64,000 nucleotides of DNA from Streptomyces sp. NBC_00459 (lineage in GTDB: Bacteria; Actinomycetota; Actinomycetes; Streptomycetales; Streptomycetaceae), in assembly GCF_036013955.1 (NCBI RefSeq), contig NZ_CP107903.1:2108001-2172000 (forward strand), written 5' to 3'. The position numbers were made by a program, and so were the translations under genes. How positions within the stretch are numbered: position 1 is the stretch's first letter; every line of letters begins with the position of its first letter. Positions 7,876 through 17,055 of this stretch are shown one piece after another. The notes below the pieces were generated by a model that worked only from the letters and a program-made list of their open reading frames with translations, was not told the origin of the DNA and searched no databases.

Positions 7876-9030
7876 TCAGTTCATGGTCGACCCGATCGCT
7901 GTCGAGTCCACCGCCAGGAACGTGGTCGCCGGCAGCGAGCCGTTCGACCGACGGGCACCGTAGGCCGTCGTCGCGTCCTTCGACTTCAGCGCCGGTGTCG
8001 AGATGCCGCTGTCCCAGTTGTTGGCCGCCGAGACGGTGGACGAACCGAGCTTGGACAGGGCGCCCTTGTTGCTCACCGCGAGGTTCCTCGCGAGACGGGC
8101 CTTGCCGGTGGCGAAGTAGAAGCCCGTCCGGGCGTTGGCGTAGGCGGTGTTGCGGTTGAGCAGGATCGCGCCGGTGTTGGAGTTCTCCGTGAACCCGTGC
8201 AGATTGTTGTCCCAGGCCGCGTTGTTGTTGACGACATGCGCGACCGAGGCACCCCCGCCGCCCAGCTTGAAGCCGTTGCCGTTGCCCTCGAACGCGGAGT
8301 CCTTCCAGCGGTTTTTGCCGTTGCCGAAGGCCCAGCTGTGCTCGATGGTGACGGCGGTGGAAAACTGCCAGAGGTCGAGCCCGTCGTCCGCGTTGTCGTA
8401 GAGGCGCGCTCCGGTGATCCTGTTTCCGGTGCCGGAGCCGAACTTGATGGCGAGGCCGTCGGCGTTCTGGCCATGGGCCGCGGGGTCGTAGTTGAGGTAA
8501 CTGTCCAGGTTCTCCACGAGGTTACCGCTGGTGCCGTCGCCTCGGAGCGTGAAGCCGGAGTCGCCGTTGCTCGCGGTGACGAGGTTCCTGAAGATCCCGC
8601 CGACCGACGAGGTGACGACGAAGCCCTGGGCCGGTGAGTTCTGGAAGGTGAGGTTCTGGACCGTCCAGTAGTCACCGTAGATGCCTGCCAGCCAGGACCC
8701 GGCGGGCAGTTCGGAGCCGTCGATCCTCACCTTCTCGCCGCCGTACGCCTGGAGCGTGATCCGCGCCGAACTCGTGCCGTTCGCGGTCGACTTGAGGGTG
8801 GCCGTCGGGTAGTACGTGCCGGCGCGCACCTGGATGACACTGCCGGCCACCGCTTTCCTCACCGCGGATTCCAGCTCGGCGGTGCTGGAGACGGTGACCG
8901 TGGTGCCGACAGCGCTCGCCCCGTCGGGCGAGAGGCCCAGGTAGACGCCGCCCGCACCCGAGGAGAGGGCCACCGCGGCGGCGATGGAGAGGGTGCGGTT
9001 CCTGCGGTGACGGCCGGTGCCGATGCGCAC
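7876..9030 (-). CDS. Secreted PL9-type pectate lyase (beta-helix), copy 1
   Basis: A calcium-dependent pectate lyase acting outside the cell. The 384-residue protein has an export signal ending near residue 40 and a right-handed parallel beta-helix. The first coil (AVAGSVIQVRAGTYYPTATL) and the active-site region (GQNADGLAIKFGSGTGNRIT followed by YDNADDGLDLW) are the calcium- and base-bearing segments typical of PL9; lysine in GLAIKFG is the likely catalytic base. It is a close paralogue of the gene at 12506-13630, both ending in the same TAIGSTMN-like tail. It is divergent from the double GH43 gene. Confidence 0.9.
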   Translation of the reverse strand: MRIGTGRHRRNRTLSIAAAVALSSGAGGVYLGLSPDGASAVGTTVTVSSTAELESAVRKAVAGSVIQVRAGTYYPTATLKSTANGTSSARITLQAYGGEKVRIDGSELPAGSWLAGIYGDYWTVQNLTFQNSPAQGFVVTSSVGGIFRNLVTASNGDSGFTLRGDGTSGNLVENLDSYLNYDPAAHGQNADGLAIKFGSGTGNRITGARLYDNADDGLDLWQFSTAVTIEHSWAFGNGKNRWKDSAFEGNGNGFKLGGGGASVAHVVNNNAAWDNNLHGFTENSNTGAILLNRNTAYANARTGFYFATGKARLARNLAVSNKGALSKLGSSTVSAANNWDSGISTPALKSKDATTAYGARRSNGSLPATTFLAVDSTAIGSTMN

Positions 9031-9080
9031 GGGCGTTCCTTTCCTCGGGGCTGGACTGTGTCTCTCCTCCTCAGAGGCAA

Positions 9081-9120
9081 GCCGGGCTGCGGCCCCGATG
9101 AGGTGAGACCGCAGCCCGGC
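9081..9120. other. Inverted repeat in PL9/GH43 divergent region
   Basis: Arms GCCGGGCTGCGG (9081-9092) and CCGCAGCCCGGC (9109-9120), 12 bp perfect, with a 16-base loop. It lies 50-90 bases upstream of the PL9 start on the minus strand, an unusual position for a terminator; it may be a leader structure or operator. Confidence 0.5.
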
Positions 9121-9181
9121 TCCGCTGTCTTGTCGCCGCCCGGCCGAAAAGGGTTGCCGTGCGGTCCGTACGAAGGGCAGT

Positions 9182-9192
9182 CGAAAGTTTCG
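9182..9192. promoter_or_regulatory. CGAAA-N-TTTCG operator-like palindrome
   Basis: The sequence CGAAAGTTTCG matches the CGAAA-N-TTTCG inverted repeat described in promoters of Streptomyces xylanase and other polysaccharidase genes. It lies between the divergent PL9 and GH43 genes, 26 bases upstream of a likely -35 box. Confidence 0.55.
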
Positions 9193-9217
9193 GTCCCATC
9201 AGTCTCGTCCGCACCGA

Positions 9218-9246
9218 TTGACGCGCTGTCCCACTGCTGGTGAGAT
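9218..9246 (+). promoter_or_regulatory. Likely promoter of the double GH43 gene
   Basis: TTGACG (9218-9223), a 17-base spacer and TGAGAT (9241-9246) fit a housekeeping-type promoter, giving a leader of roughly 45 bases before the start at 9297. Confidence 0.5.
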
Positions 9247-9296
9247 TCCGAGGACGATCACTCAACAGAAACCATCAGACTTCCACAGGATGTGTC

Positions 9297-11549
9297 ATGC
9301 GCCCCCACCTCGCCCGCACCTTCCTGCTCCCCCTCATCCCCCTGGCGGCCCTCCTTCTCGCCCTGCTCGCCGCCCCGCCCAGCCCCGCCGCCTCTGGAGC
9401 CCCACCCGTGACCCAGCAGAAGCACGAGCAGCAGCCCGAGCCCAAGTCGGCACAGAAGTACGCCGGTTACCTCTTCGCCTACTTCACCGGCGAGGGCACC
9501 GCCGACGGAGAGCAGATCCGGTACGCCCTCAGCCGTGGCAACGACCCCCTGCACTGGCGGGAGTTGAACGCGGGCAAGCCGGTCCTCACCTCCACCACCG
9601 GCGAGAAGGGCCTGCGCGACCCGTTCGTGATCCGCTCCCCCAAGGGCGACAAGTTCTACATGATCGCGACCGATCTGCGCATGTACCGCAACAGCAGCGG
9701 CAGTTGGGACTACGTCCAGCGCCACGGCAGTAAGTCGATCATGGTCTGGGAGTCGACCGACCTCGTCCACTGGACCGACCAGCGACTGGTGAAGGTCTCC
9801 CCCGACTCGGCCGGCAACACCTGGGCACCGGAGGCGTACTACGACAGCGAGCTCGGCTCGTACGTCGTCTTCTGGGCATCGAAGCTGTACGCCGACGACG
9901 ACCCCGAGCACACCGGCTCGACGTACAACAAGATGATGTACGCGACGACGAAGGACTTCCGCACCTTCAGCGAGCCGAAGGTCTGGGACGACCCTGGCTA
10001 CTCGGTGATCGACTCGACCGTCGTGGAGCACAAGGGGACTTACTACCGCTACACGAAGGACGAGCGGGACCCCACCTCCTCCAGCCCCTGCTCGAAGTTC
10101 ATCACGGCGGAGAAGTCGACCTCGCTGACGGACACCTCGTACGACTTCGTCTCGGACTGTGTCGGCAGCGGGTCCATCGACCGGGGCGAGGGACCGACGG
10201 TCTTCAAGTCCAACACCGAGAACAAGTGGTACCTGTTCATCGACGAGTACGGCGGTCGGGGTTACGTCCCCTTCGAGACCACCGATCTCGACTCGGGCAG
10301 GTGGACGATGTCCGCGAACTACCAGCTGCCCACCAGCCCCCGCCACGGCACGGTGATGCCGGTGACCCGGGCGGAGTACGACCGGCTGCTGGCCGCCTAC
10401 CCGCAGTCCTCGACGTCCGTCGTGGACGCCACGGCCAGTGGGCAGAAGGGGTACGCGGTGGTGACCGAGGCCGCCGCCAAGGTCGTGCTGCCGATGCGGC
10501 CGGACGCCGAACTGGCCGAACTGGCACCGAAGTTGTGGGTCGGCGAGGGCGCGAAGGTCAGCCCCGCGTCCGGTACGCGGCGCGACTTCCGCAAACCGCA
10601 GAAGTACACGGTGACGGGGGCGGACGGAACGCGCCGCACCTGGACGGTCGAGGCCGTGCCCACCCACAGCCCTGTTCTGCCGGGGCTGTACGCCGACCCC
10701 GACATCCAGTACCTGGACGGCCGTTACTGGATATACCCGACCACCGACGGCTTCCAGGGCTGGAGCGGCACCAGGTTCAAGGCGTTCTCGTCGAAGGACC
10801 TGGTCCACTGGACCGACCACGGCGTGATCCTCGACCTCGGCCCGGATGTGTCCTGGGCGGACAAGAACGCCTGGGCTCCGGCGATCGCCGAGAGGAACGG
10901 CAAGTACTACTTCTACTTCTGCGCAGAGCAGGCGATCGGGGTGGCGGTGGCCGACTCCCCGGCAGGCCCGTTCAAGGACGCACTCGGCAAACCCCTGGTG
11001 GCGAAAGGGCAGTTGAGCGGCCAGATGATCGACCCGGCCGTCTTCACGGACGACGACGGTCAGGCGTACCTCTACTGGGGCAACGGGCACGGTTACGTCG
11101 TGCCGCTGAACGACGACATGGTGTCGTTCGACGCGGCGAAGGTGCAGGACATCACCCCGGACAACTTCCGGGAGGGTTCCTTCGTGGTGAAGCGGCAGGG
11201 GACGTACTACTTCATGTGGTCCGAGGACGACACCCGCAGCGAGGACTACCACGTCGCCTACGCGACCGGACCGTCCCCGCTCGGCCCGTGGACCAAGCGG
11301 GGGACGATCCTGTCCAAGCGTCCCGAGTACGGCATCAGGGCCACCGGCCACCACTCGGTGGTGAACGTGCCCGGCACCGACGACTGGTACATGGTGTACC
11401 ACCGGTTCGCCCTGAACGGCCCCGGGAAGGCGGGCGGTGACGGCATGCACCGGGAGACCACCATCGACCGGATGCGGTTCGCGTCCGACGGGACGATCCT
11501 GCCGGTCGTACCGACCCTGGAGTCGATCAGGCCCGTACGAAACCGGTGA
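9297..11549 (+). CDS. Secreted two-domain family 43 glycoside hydrolase
   Basis: Probably releases arabinose (or galactose/xylose) from pectin side chains outside the cell. The 750-residue protein starts at ATG 9297 with a classic signal peptide (LLPLIPLAALLLALLAAPPS). A first five-bladed beta-propeller covers about residues 40-370 (GLRDPFVIRSPKGDKFYMIA, NTWAPEAYYD). An Ig-like linker of the kind ending KYTVTGADGTRRTWTVEAV follows (about 380-455), then a second propeller (about 460-745) with the three GH43 acids: D in YADPDI, D in MIDPAVF and E in REGSFV. The open frame extends upstream to 9240 but lacks a leader. The two propellers may act on different linkages; exact substrates cannot be assigned. 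Confidence 0.88.
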   Translation: MRPHLARTFLLPLIPLAALLLALLAAPPSPAASGAPPVTQQKHEQQPEPKSAQKYAGYLFAYFTGEGTADGEQIRYALSRGNDPLHWRELNAGKPVLTSTTGEKGLRDPFVIRSPKGDKFYMIATDLRMYRNSSGSWDYVQRHGSKSIMVWESTDLVHWTDQRLVKVSPDSAGNTWAPEAYYDSELGSYVVFWASKLYADDDPEHTGSTYNKMMYATTKDFRTFSEPKVWDDPGYSVIDSTVVEHKGTYYRYTKDERDPTSSSPCSKFITAEKSTSLTDTSYDFVSDCVGSGSIDRGEGPTVFKSNTENKWYLFIDEYGGRGYVPFETTDLDSGRWTMSANYQLPTSPRHGTVMPVTRAEYDRLLAAYPQSSTSVVDATASGQKGYAVVTEAAAKVVLPMRPDAELAELAPKLWVGEGAKVSPASGTRRDFRKPQKYTVTGADGTRRTWTVEAVPTHSPVLPGLYADPDIQYLDGRYWIYPTTDGFQGWSGTRFKAFSSKDLVHWTDHGVILDLGPDVSWADKNAWAPAIAERNGKYYFYFCAEQAIGVAVADSPAGPFKDALGKPLVAKGQLSGQMIDPAVFTDDDGQAYLYWGNGHGYVVPLNDDMVSFDAAKVQDITPDNFREGSFVVKRQGTYYFMWSEDDTRSEDYHVAYATGPSPLGPWTKRGTILSKRPEYGIRATGHHSVVNVPGTDDWYMVYHRFALNGPGKAGGDGMHRETTIDRMRFASDGTILPVVPTLESIRPVRNR

Positions 11550-11553
11550 CGGC

Positions 11554-12351
11554 TCAGCTCACGAAGTACGTCGGGTTCGGGAACTTGTACGTCTTGTCGG
11601 CGTAGCCGCCGTCGAGGTCCGAGTACTGGTCGCCGAAGTTGGCGATGACCTCGTACCCGAGGTCGTTCTCGATGTGCTTGCGGGTGCCGGACTTGTACTG
11701 CACGGTCGTGCAGGTCCAGGCGGCGGCGGTGGCACAGGCGCTCAGGTAGGCGGGCGGGTTGGCCGCGTCCTTGAGGAACATGTGGGCGGCGTCGAGGTTG
11801 ATGTCGGCGCCGACCTTCCTCAGGTTCGCGACGGCCGCGGCGCGCTGCGACTCCTTCAACCCGGAGTTGTAGAACACCTCGACGCCCTTGGCCTTGGCGT
11901 AAGCGACCAGTTCGGGCGTGCCGAAGACGGCCGGACGGTCGGCCTTCGCCACGTACTCGGCCCAAGTGGCCGAGTTGTAGGTGTAGTTGGTCTTCTTCTC
12001 GTAGTCGAGGGAGAGCAGCAGCGTGTCGTCGATGTCGAAGACGACAGCGGGCTTCTTGCCCTTGTGCAGCGCCTTGCGCGCCGCCTTGTCGATGTCCTTC
12101 TTCGCCCCGGCCTCGATACGCGCCAGATCCTTGGCGTACGGGCTGGTGGCGGAGGCCTGGTACACGCCGGCGCTGTCGGCAGTGGTGCCGTAGTAGGTGT
12201 CGATCTCCTGGACCAGGAGCCCGATGTTGTGGGGCTCGTGGGTGGAGTTGGCCGTGGACTGGCCGGCGGTGGCCGCGCCGGTGCCGTACAGGGCGACACC
12301 GGCGACGGCACAGGCGACGGCGATCGTCGCGAAACGGGGTGGCTTATGCAT
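11554..12351 (-). CDS. Secreted HAD-superfamily acid phosphatase
   Basis: Hydrolyses phosphate monoesters outside the cell, probably for phosphate or nucleotide scavenging. The 265-residue protein has a signal peptide (residues 1-30, ending near AATAG). Its DDDD-type HAD core carries the nucleophile motif FDIDDTLLLS, motif II around FYNSGLKESQ and a C-terminal GDQYSDLDGGYAD acid patch, as in plant-type and class B-like acid phosphatases. It is convergent with the double GH43 gene, with only four bases between the stops. It has no obvious role in pectin breakdown and may be a passenger of the island. Confidence 0.88.
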   Translation of the reverse strand: MHKPPRFATIAVACAVAGVALYGTGAATAGQSTANSTHEPHNIGLLVQEIDTYYGTTADSAGVYQASATSPYAKDLARIEAGAKKDIDKAARKALHKGKKPAVVFDIDDTLLLSLDYEKKTNYTYNSATWAEYVAKADRPAVFGTPELVAYAKAKGVEVFYNSGLKESQRAAAVANLRKVGADINLDAAHMFLKDAANPPAYLSACATAAAWTCTTVQYKSGTRKHIENDLGYEVIANFGDQYSDLDGGYADKTYKFPNPTYFVS

Positions 12352-12444
12352 GACAGGTTTCTACGCGCGTCACCCTGCTGGTTGCCAGACCTTTTGCCTG
12401 ATCTATATCAAGTCCATAGAGGTCGGAAACCGGCCATTGAGCAG

Positions 12445-12476
12445 CGAGGGGTGCGGTGACGGCACCGCACCCCTCG
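12445..12476. terminator. Terminator hairpin downstream of second PL9 gene
   Basis: Perfect 14-bp arms CGAGGGGTGCGGTG / CACCGCACCCCTCG with loop ACGG, 30 bases beyond the PL9 stop and upstream of the acid phosphatase gene. Confidence 0.8.
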
Positions 12477-12505
12477 GTTCATCGCGCGGTTCTCCCGGCG
12501 GGCGG

Positions 12506-13630
12506 TCAGTTCATCGTCGACCCGATCGTGCTGCTGCCCGTCGTAAGGAACGTGGTCGCGGGCAACGTCCCGTCCGAGGCACGGGAGTTGAACGTGGTCG
12601 ACGCGTTCGTGGACACGAAGGACGGGGTCGAGATCCCCGAGTCCCAGTTGTTGCCGGACGAGACGACCGACGAGCCCTTGCTCACCGACCCGGAGCTGTT
12701 GCTGACGGCCAGGTTCTTACCGAGCCTGGCTGCTCCGGTGGCGAAGTAGTAGCCCCACTTGGCGTTGGCGTAGGCGGTGGTGCGGTTGATGACGATGGCG
12801 CCCTTGTTGCTGTTCTCGGTGAAGCCGTTGCCCGCGTTGTCCCAGGCGGCCGAGTTGTTGATGACATGGGCCACGGTCTCGCCGTCGCCGCCCAGCTTGT
12901 AGCCGTTGCCGTCGCCCGCGAACGCCGAGTCGGACCAGCGGTTCTTGCCGTTGCCCATCGACCAGGTGTGCTCGACGGTGACCGGCGAGGAGAAGGACCA
13001 GAAGTCCAGCCCGTCGTCCGAGTTGTTGTAGAGGCGGGCGCCGGTGATGAGGTTGCCGGTGCCGGAGCCGAACTTCACGGCGATCCCGTCGGCGTTCTCG
13101 CCGTGGTTGGCGGGGTCGTAGTGGCCGTACGAGTCGAGGTTCTTGACCGTGTTGTTGGTGGTGTTGTCGCCGGTGAGCGTGAAGCCGGAGTCGCCGCCGT
13201 TGATGGTCTTGATGTTGCTCCACACCGTCGAGGCGCAGGACTGGCAGACGACCGCGCTGTCCGGCGAGTTCTGGAAGGTGATGTTGGAGACGGTCCAGTA
13301 GTCGGCGGTCAGCTTGAAGATCCAGTCACCGTCGGGCAGGTTCGACCCGTCGATCTTGACCGTCTCCGAGCCGTAAGGCTGGAGGTAGATACGGCTGGCG
13401 GACGTGCCGTTGGCCGTCGACTGGAGGGTGGCCGTCGGGTAGTACGTTCCGGCGCGCACCTGGATGACGGTGCCGGCGGTGGCGCTGGACAGCGCGCTGC
13501 TCAGCTGGGCGGAGGTGGAGACGACCACGGTCGCGGCCTGGGCGGGGGTGGGGAGTACCGCGAGGCCTGCACCGGCGGTGGCTACCGCGAGAGCGGTCAG
13601 GGTGTTGTTGACACGAGTAATACGACGCAT
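12506..13630 (-). CDS. Secreted PL9-type pectate lyase (beta-helix), copy 2
   Basis: A second PL9-type pectate lyase, 374 residues from ATG 13630. That start was chosen because it gives a clean signal peptide (MRRITRVNNTLTALAVATAG, cleavage near residue 30) and has GAAAGGA before it; the frame runs on to 13777 without family support. The beta-helix carries the same active-site stretch as copy 1 (GENADGIAVKFGSGTGN, then YNNSDDGLDFW). A CQSC motif not present in copy 1 may form a disulfide. The copies look like an old tandem duplication that was later split by the GH43 and phosphatase genes. Confidence 0.9.
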   Translation of the reverse strand: MRRITRVNNTLTALAVATAGAGLAVLPTPAQAATVVVSTSAQLSSALSSATAGTVIQVRAGTYYPTATLQSTANGTSASRIYLQPYGSETVKIDGSNLPDGDWIFKLTADYWTVSNITFQNSPDSAVVCQSCASTVWSNIKTINGGDSGFTLTGDNTTNNTVKNLDSYGHYDPANHGENADGIAVKFGSGTGNLITGARLYNNSDDGLDFWSFSSPVTVEHTWSMGNGKNRWSDSAFAGDGNGYKLGGDGETVAHVINNSAAWDNAGNGFTENSNKGAIVINRTTAYANAKWGYYFATGAARLGKNLAVSNSSGSVSKGSSVVSSGNNWDSGISTPSFVSTNASTTFNSRASDGTLPATTFLTTGSSTIGSTMN

Positions 13631-13718
13631 GACGTGCGGGTCCTTTCGTCGTAACGGGGACGGGTGTGGGGAGGCGGTGGGGGGTTGGGAAAGCGGTCGG
13701 GGGCGGGCATCGGGGGGG

Positions 13719-14900
13719 TTACAGGACGGTGTCCAGCCATGAGAAGACGTCGTCCTGCATGGGTGCGGTGAACACATGGCCGAGGTCGGGCCAGATCCTG
13801 GTGTGCAGCCGCTCCCCGGCGCGGCGTGAGCGCCAGACGGCGCGCAGCTTCTCGTGGGCCACGCGTACGCCCTCCGCCGGGAACAGCGGATCCTGGGCGC
13901 CGTGGAAGAACAGCATCGGCCTGGGTGCGGCGATGCTCGCCACGTCGGGGAAGTCGAGATGGCGGGCCAGCCCGGGGTGGAGCATGTAGTAACTGGACTG
14001 GCCGCGCAGGGTGTTGTTGCCGGGGACCATCATTTCCTTCAGCCCGGTCATCCAGCAGACACTGACCGCGGCGGCGATGTCGTCGCTGAGCGCGGCGGTC
14101 TGCCAGGCGCGGTAGGCGCCCATGGAGAACCCGACAGCCGCGACCCGGCGCCGGTCCACTCGGTCGAGCCCGGCGAGGAAGCGGGCGGCGCGTACGTCCT
14201 CGCGGGCCATGAGTCCGGCGAGGGACGAACCGAGGTTGTACAGGTTGCTGGCGAGGGCCTGCTGCTGGTCGTAGGCGATCGGGCCGCGGTCGGCCCAGCC
14301 GAGCGCGTCGAGGGCCAGCACGACGTAACCGCGCCGGGCCAGCTCGTCGCCGACGAACCGTCCGCTGAAGTACCGGTCGGCCCAGGCCTGCGCGGAGGCG
14401 AGCCGGGTGTCGTCGTACCAGGGCCGGACGAGTTTCTCCTTCCCGATGTCGAACCTCGCCCCGTGGTCGTGGAGCAGCAGTACGGCGGGGAAGGGGCCGG
14501 GGCCGTGCGGGGTGAGCAGCGCACCGCGCACGGGTTCGTACCGGGTGAGGGCGAGGGTCACCAACTCCCTTGTGTAGGTGGGGGTTTCGGCGCTTTCACT
14601 GAACTCCGGTCGGTACGGGGTCTCGTCGCCGTCCGGCTCGACGAGGAGCGTTTCCTCCACCTTGGCGCGGGCGATCCGACGCCAGGACCGGAAGTCCCGG
14701 ACACCGGACCGGCCCCAGGCGAGCGGGAAGTCCAGCTCGTCCTTGAGCACCGGATGGAAACCTGGCAGGGGCCCGTCGACGACGGCCGTGCCGAAGTCCG
14801 TTGCCGCGTGGCCGGGTTGGGCGGCGGCCCCGTTGATCAACGCCGCCCCCGCCCCCACGACGAACGCCCGCCGCCCCACCGCCGGATCACTGCCGTTCAT
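13719..14900 (-). CDS. Tat-exported alpha/beta hydrolase, probable carbohydrate esterase
   Basis: A 393-residue serine hydrolase that probably removes acetyl or similar ester groups from pectin. It starts at ATG 14900, overlapping the end of the preceding pectinesterase gene by 14 bases, and has a Tat-type signal (VGRRAFVVGAGAAL). The fold shows the large dienelactone/acetyl-xylan-esterase type core: oxyanion region LLLHDHGARFDIG, nucleophile in GFSMGAYRAW, acid in GAQDPLFP and histidine in WPDLGHVF. It is the last gene of the long minus-strand run. Its substrate is inferred from context only. Confidence 0.85.
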   Translation of the reverse strand: MNGSDPAVGRRAFVVGAGAALINGAAAQPGHAATDFGTAVVDGPLPGFHPVLKDELDFPLAWGRSGVRDFRSWRRIARAKVEETLLVEPDGDETPYRPEFSESAETPTYTRELVTLALTRYEPVRGALLTPHGPGPFPAVLLLHDHGARFDIGKEKLVRPWYDDTRLASAQAWADRYFSGRFVGDELARRGYVVLALDALGWADRGPIAYDQQQALASNLYNLGSSLAGLMAREDVRAARFLAGLDRVDRRRVAAVGFSMGAYRAWQTAALSDDIAAAVSVCWMTGLKEMMVPGNNTLRGQSSYYMLHPGLARHLDFPDVASIAAPRPMLFFHGAQDPLFPAEGVRVAHEKLRAVWRSRRAGERLHTRIWPDLGHVFTAPMQDDVFSWLDTVL

Positions 14901-15930
14901 ACGGGCACCAGTCGCCGAGATACGTCCGCCGCGTGTGCTCGCCGGCCTCCGCCGCGGTGAGCTGCGGCCGGTTCTCCGGTACCGGGATCGCCGCGCCGGG
15001 ACCGGAGTTGCCGTACTCGCAAAAGCGCATGGTCTGCCACGGATAGGCGTCACGCATGTTGGTGTACGGGGTGACGGCGTCGATGCCCGGGCCGAGCCAG
15101 GTGTCCCGGACGACCAACGAGGGCCAGGCGGTTGTCTCGTACGAGGGCACCCAGGGACGGGCGATCTTGTACGCGCCGTCCTCCGCGCCCGAGGTCACCA
15201 GTCCGCGCACGGCCAGGAAGCCGTACGGGTTGGCACGGGCCGTGGCGGGTGCGAAGACCATGCCCTCGGGCTTGAAGGCGACATCCCGGTCGAGGGTGTG
15301 GAAGTGGCAGCGTTCGAAGACGGCCCGTGCCCGTCCGAAGACGAAGTCGACGTCTCCCTCGATGTAGCAGTCGCGGTAGTAGTGCCGGTCGAAGGCGCTC
15401 AGCGCCGTCGTGTCCGCGAACAGGGTGTCCTGGTGGGCGAGGAACCTGACACGCTTGAACTGCGAACGGTCACCCGTGACATAGGCCGCCACGGCCTGCG
15501 TCCCCGTGATCTCGGGGTGGTCGGCGCGCAGCCAGTCGTTGGCGAGGGTCAGGTCGCGTACGGTCAGGCCGGGCGCCGCCGAGGTGAAGGTGGCGGAGCC
15601 GGCGGTGCCGTAGGTGCCCGAACCGTCGGGTTTCTGCGTGCCGTTGGCATTGTCGTACACGATGACGGTCTCGCGCGGGTCGCGGGTGGCGCCGCGGATC
15701 GTCAACTCGGCTGCCTGGGCGGGGATGTCGACGACTTCGCGGTACGTCCCCGGGTGCACGACGATCGTCCGGCCGGTGCCGCCCGTCGCGACCACCGCGT
15801 CCACGGCTGCCTGGACGGAACCGCCGGGACGGACGTGCAGGACCCGGCGGTCGGCGGAAGCGAACGCCGGAACCGCGCCGGCGGCGATCAGGCCGCCGGC
15901 GAACCCGGTGAGCAGGGTGCGTCGGCGCAT
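14887..15930 (-). CDS. Secreted pectin methylesterase, carbohydrate esterase family 8, copy 1
   Basis: Removes methyl esters from homogalacturonan, making it accessible to pectate lyases. The 347-residue protein starts at ATG 15930 (MRRRTLLTGFAGG, Tat-like signal), one base after the stop of the second CE8 gene. The beta-helix has the CE8 motifs: GTYREVVDIP, the HQDTLFADT segment bearing a catalytic Asp, GDVDFVFGRARAVFERC with the second Asp, and ARPWVPS with the catalytic Arg. It carries an unusual YDNANGTQKPDGSGTYGT insertion shared with its paralogue next door. Confidence 0.93.
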   Translation of the reverse strand: MRRRTLLTGFAGGLIAAGAVPAFASADRRVLHVRPGGSVQAAVDAVVATGGTGRTIVVHPGTYREVVDIPAQAAELTIRGATRDPRETVIVYDNANGTQKPDGSGTYGTAGSATFTSAAPGLTVRDLTLANDWLRADHPEITGTQAVAAYVTGDRSQFKRVRFLAHQDTLFADTTALSAFDRHYYRDCYIEGDVDFVFGRARAVFERCHFHTLDRDVAFKPEGMVFAPATARANPYGFLAVRGLVTSGAEDGAYKIARPWVPSYETTAWPSLVVRDTWLGPGIDAVTPYTNMRDAYPWQTMRFCEYGNSGPGAAIPVPENRPQLTAAEAGEHTRRTYLGDWCPYERQ

Positions 15931-15931
15931 C

Positions 15932-17053
15932 TCAGCACCACCGTCCGCGCCACGGTGTCCAGTCGCCGAGGTAGGCCTCGCGGGTCGCCGACTCGGCTTC
16001 GGTGGCCGTGAGTTGGGGGCGGTTCTCGGCAACGAGGATCCTGGCTCCCGGGCCCGTGTTCCGGTACTCGGCGAACCGCTGGCTCTGCCACGGATAGGTG
16101 TCCGACATGTTGGTGTAGGGCGCGACCGCGTCGATGCCGGGGCCGAGGTGGGTGTCCCGGACGGTGAGCATCGGGCGGGCGGTGGTGTCGGAGCTGGGCA
16201 CCCATGGACGGGCCAACTTGTAGGCGGCGGCCGGGGCTTCGCTGGTGACACGGCTGTCGGTGACCAGGTAGCCCCGCGGATTGGTGCCCACGGTGGAGGG
16301 CGCCAGGACGAAGCCGTAGGGGGTCCCGGCGAGGTCGGTGCGGTCGAGGGTGCGGAAGTGGCAGCGCTCGTACACGGCGGTGGCCCGGCCGAAGACGAAG
16401 TCGACGTCCCCTTCGACGTAGCAGTGCGCGAAGTACTGCCGGGCGTACGCCTCACGGCTCATCGAGTCGGCGTACAGGGTGTCCTGGTGGCCGAGGAACC
16501 GGCAGTGGTGGAAGGCCGAGCGGTCGCCCTGCACCTTGATGGCGACGGCCTGGGTCCCCGCGATGTCCGGGTGGTCGGCGCGCAGCCAGTCGTTGGCGAA
16601 GGTGATCCAGCGGGCCGTGAAACCGGCGGCCTGCACGAGAGTGGTGGCGGAGCCGGTGGTGCCGTAGGTGCCGCCGCCGGGCTTCGGGGTGCCGGCCGCG
16701 TTGTCGTGGACGATGACGACGTCGCGGGGGTTCTCCGAGGCGCCGATCAGGGTCAGTTCCGTACGGGTGGCCGTGACGGCGACGGTCTCGCGGTAGACGC
16801 CCGGTGCGACGACCAGCGTGAATCCGGTGCCGCTCACGGCGGTCACCGCGGCCTGGACGGAGGTGAAGTCGCCGGTGCCGGCCGCGTCGACGTACAGGGT
16901 CTGCTCGGTCAGCCGACGGGACGGGGAGCCGTAGCGGCCGAAGCGGGTCCGGCCGGTCGCGCGGGCGGGGGCCGCGAGCCCCAGGGCCAGTGCGGCCCCG
17001 GTGCTCGCGACGACGAACGAACGTCTACTCAAAGGGAGTTGGGGGGCAGCCAT
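15932..17053 (-). CDS. Secreted pectin methylesterase, carbohydrate esterase family 8, copy 2
   Basis: A close paralogue of the following gene with the same role. The 373-residue protein starts at ATG 17053, two bases after the stop of the PL1 gene, with a Tat signal (LSRRSFVVASTGAALALGL). Catalytic segments are GHQDTLYADS, GDVDFVFGRATAVYERC and KLARPWVPSSD. The pair is back to back with one base between stop and start, so this is a tandem duplication kept in one transcript. Confidence 0.93.
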   Translation of the reverse strand: MAAPQLPLSRRSFVVASTGAALALGLAAPARATGRTRFGRYGSPSRRLTEQTLYVDAAGTGDFTSVQAAVTAVSGTGFTLVVAPGVYRETVAVTATRTELTLIGASENPRDVVIVHDNAAGTPKPGGGTYGTTGSATTLVQAAGFTARWITFANDWLRADHPDIAGTQAVAIKVQGDRSAFHHCRFLGHQDTLYADSMSREAYARQYFAHCYVEGDVDFVFGRATAVYERCHFRTLDRTDLAGTPYGFVLAPSTVGTNPRGYLVTDSRVTSEAPAAAYKLARPWVPSSDTTARPMLTVRDTHLGPGIDAVAPYTNMSDTYPWQSQRFAEYRNTGPGARILVAENRPQLTATEAESATREAYLGDWTPWRGRWC

Positions 17054-17055
17054 GA

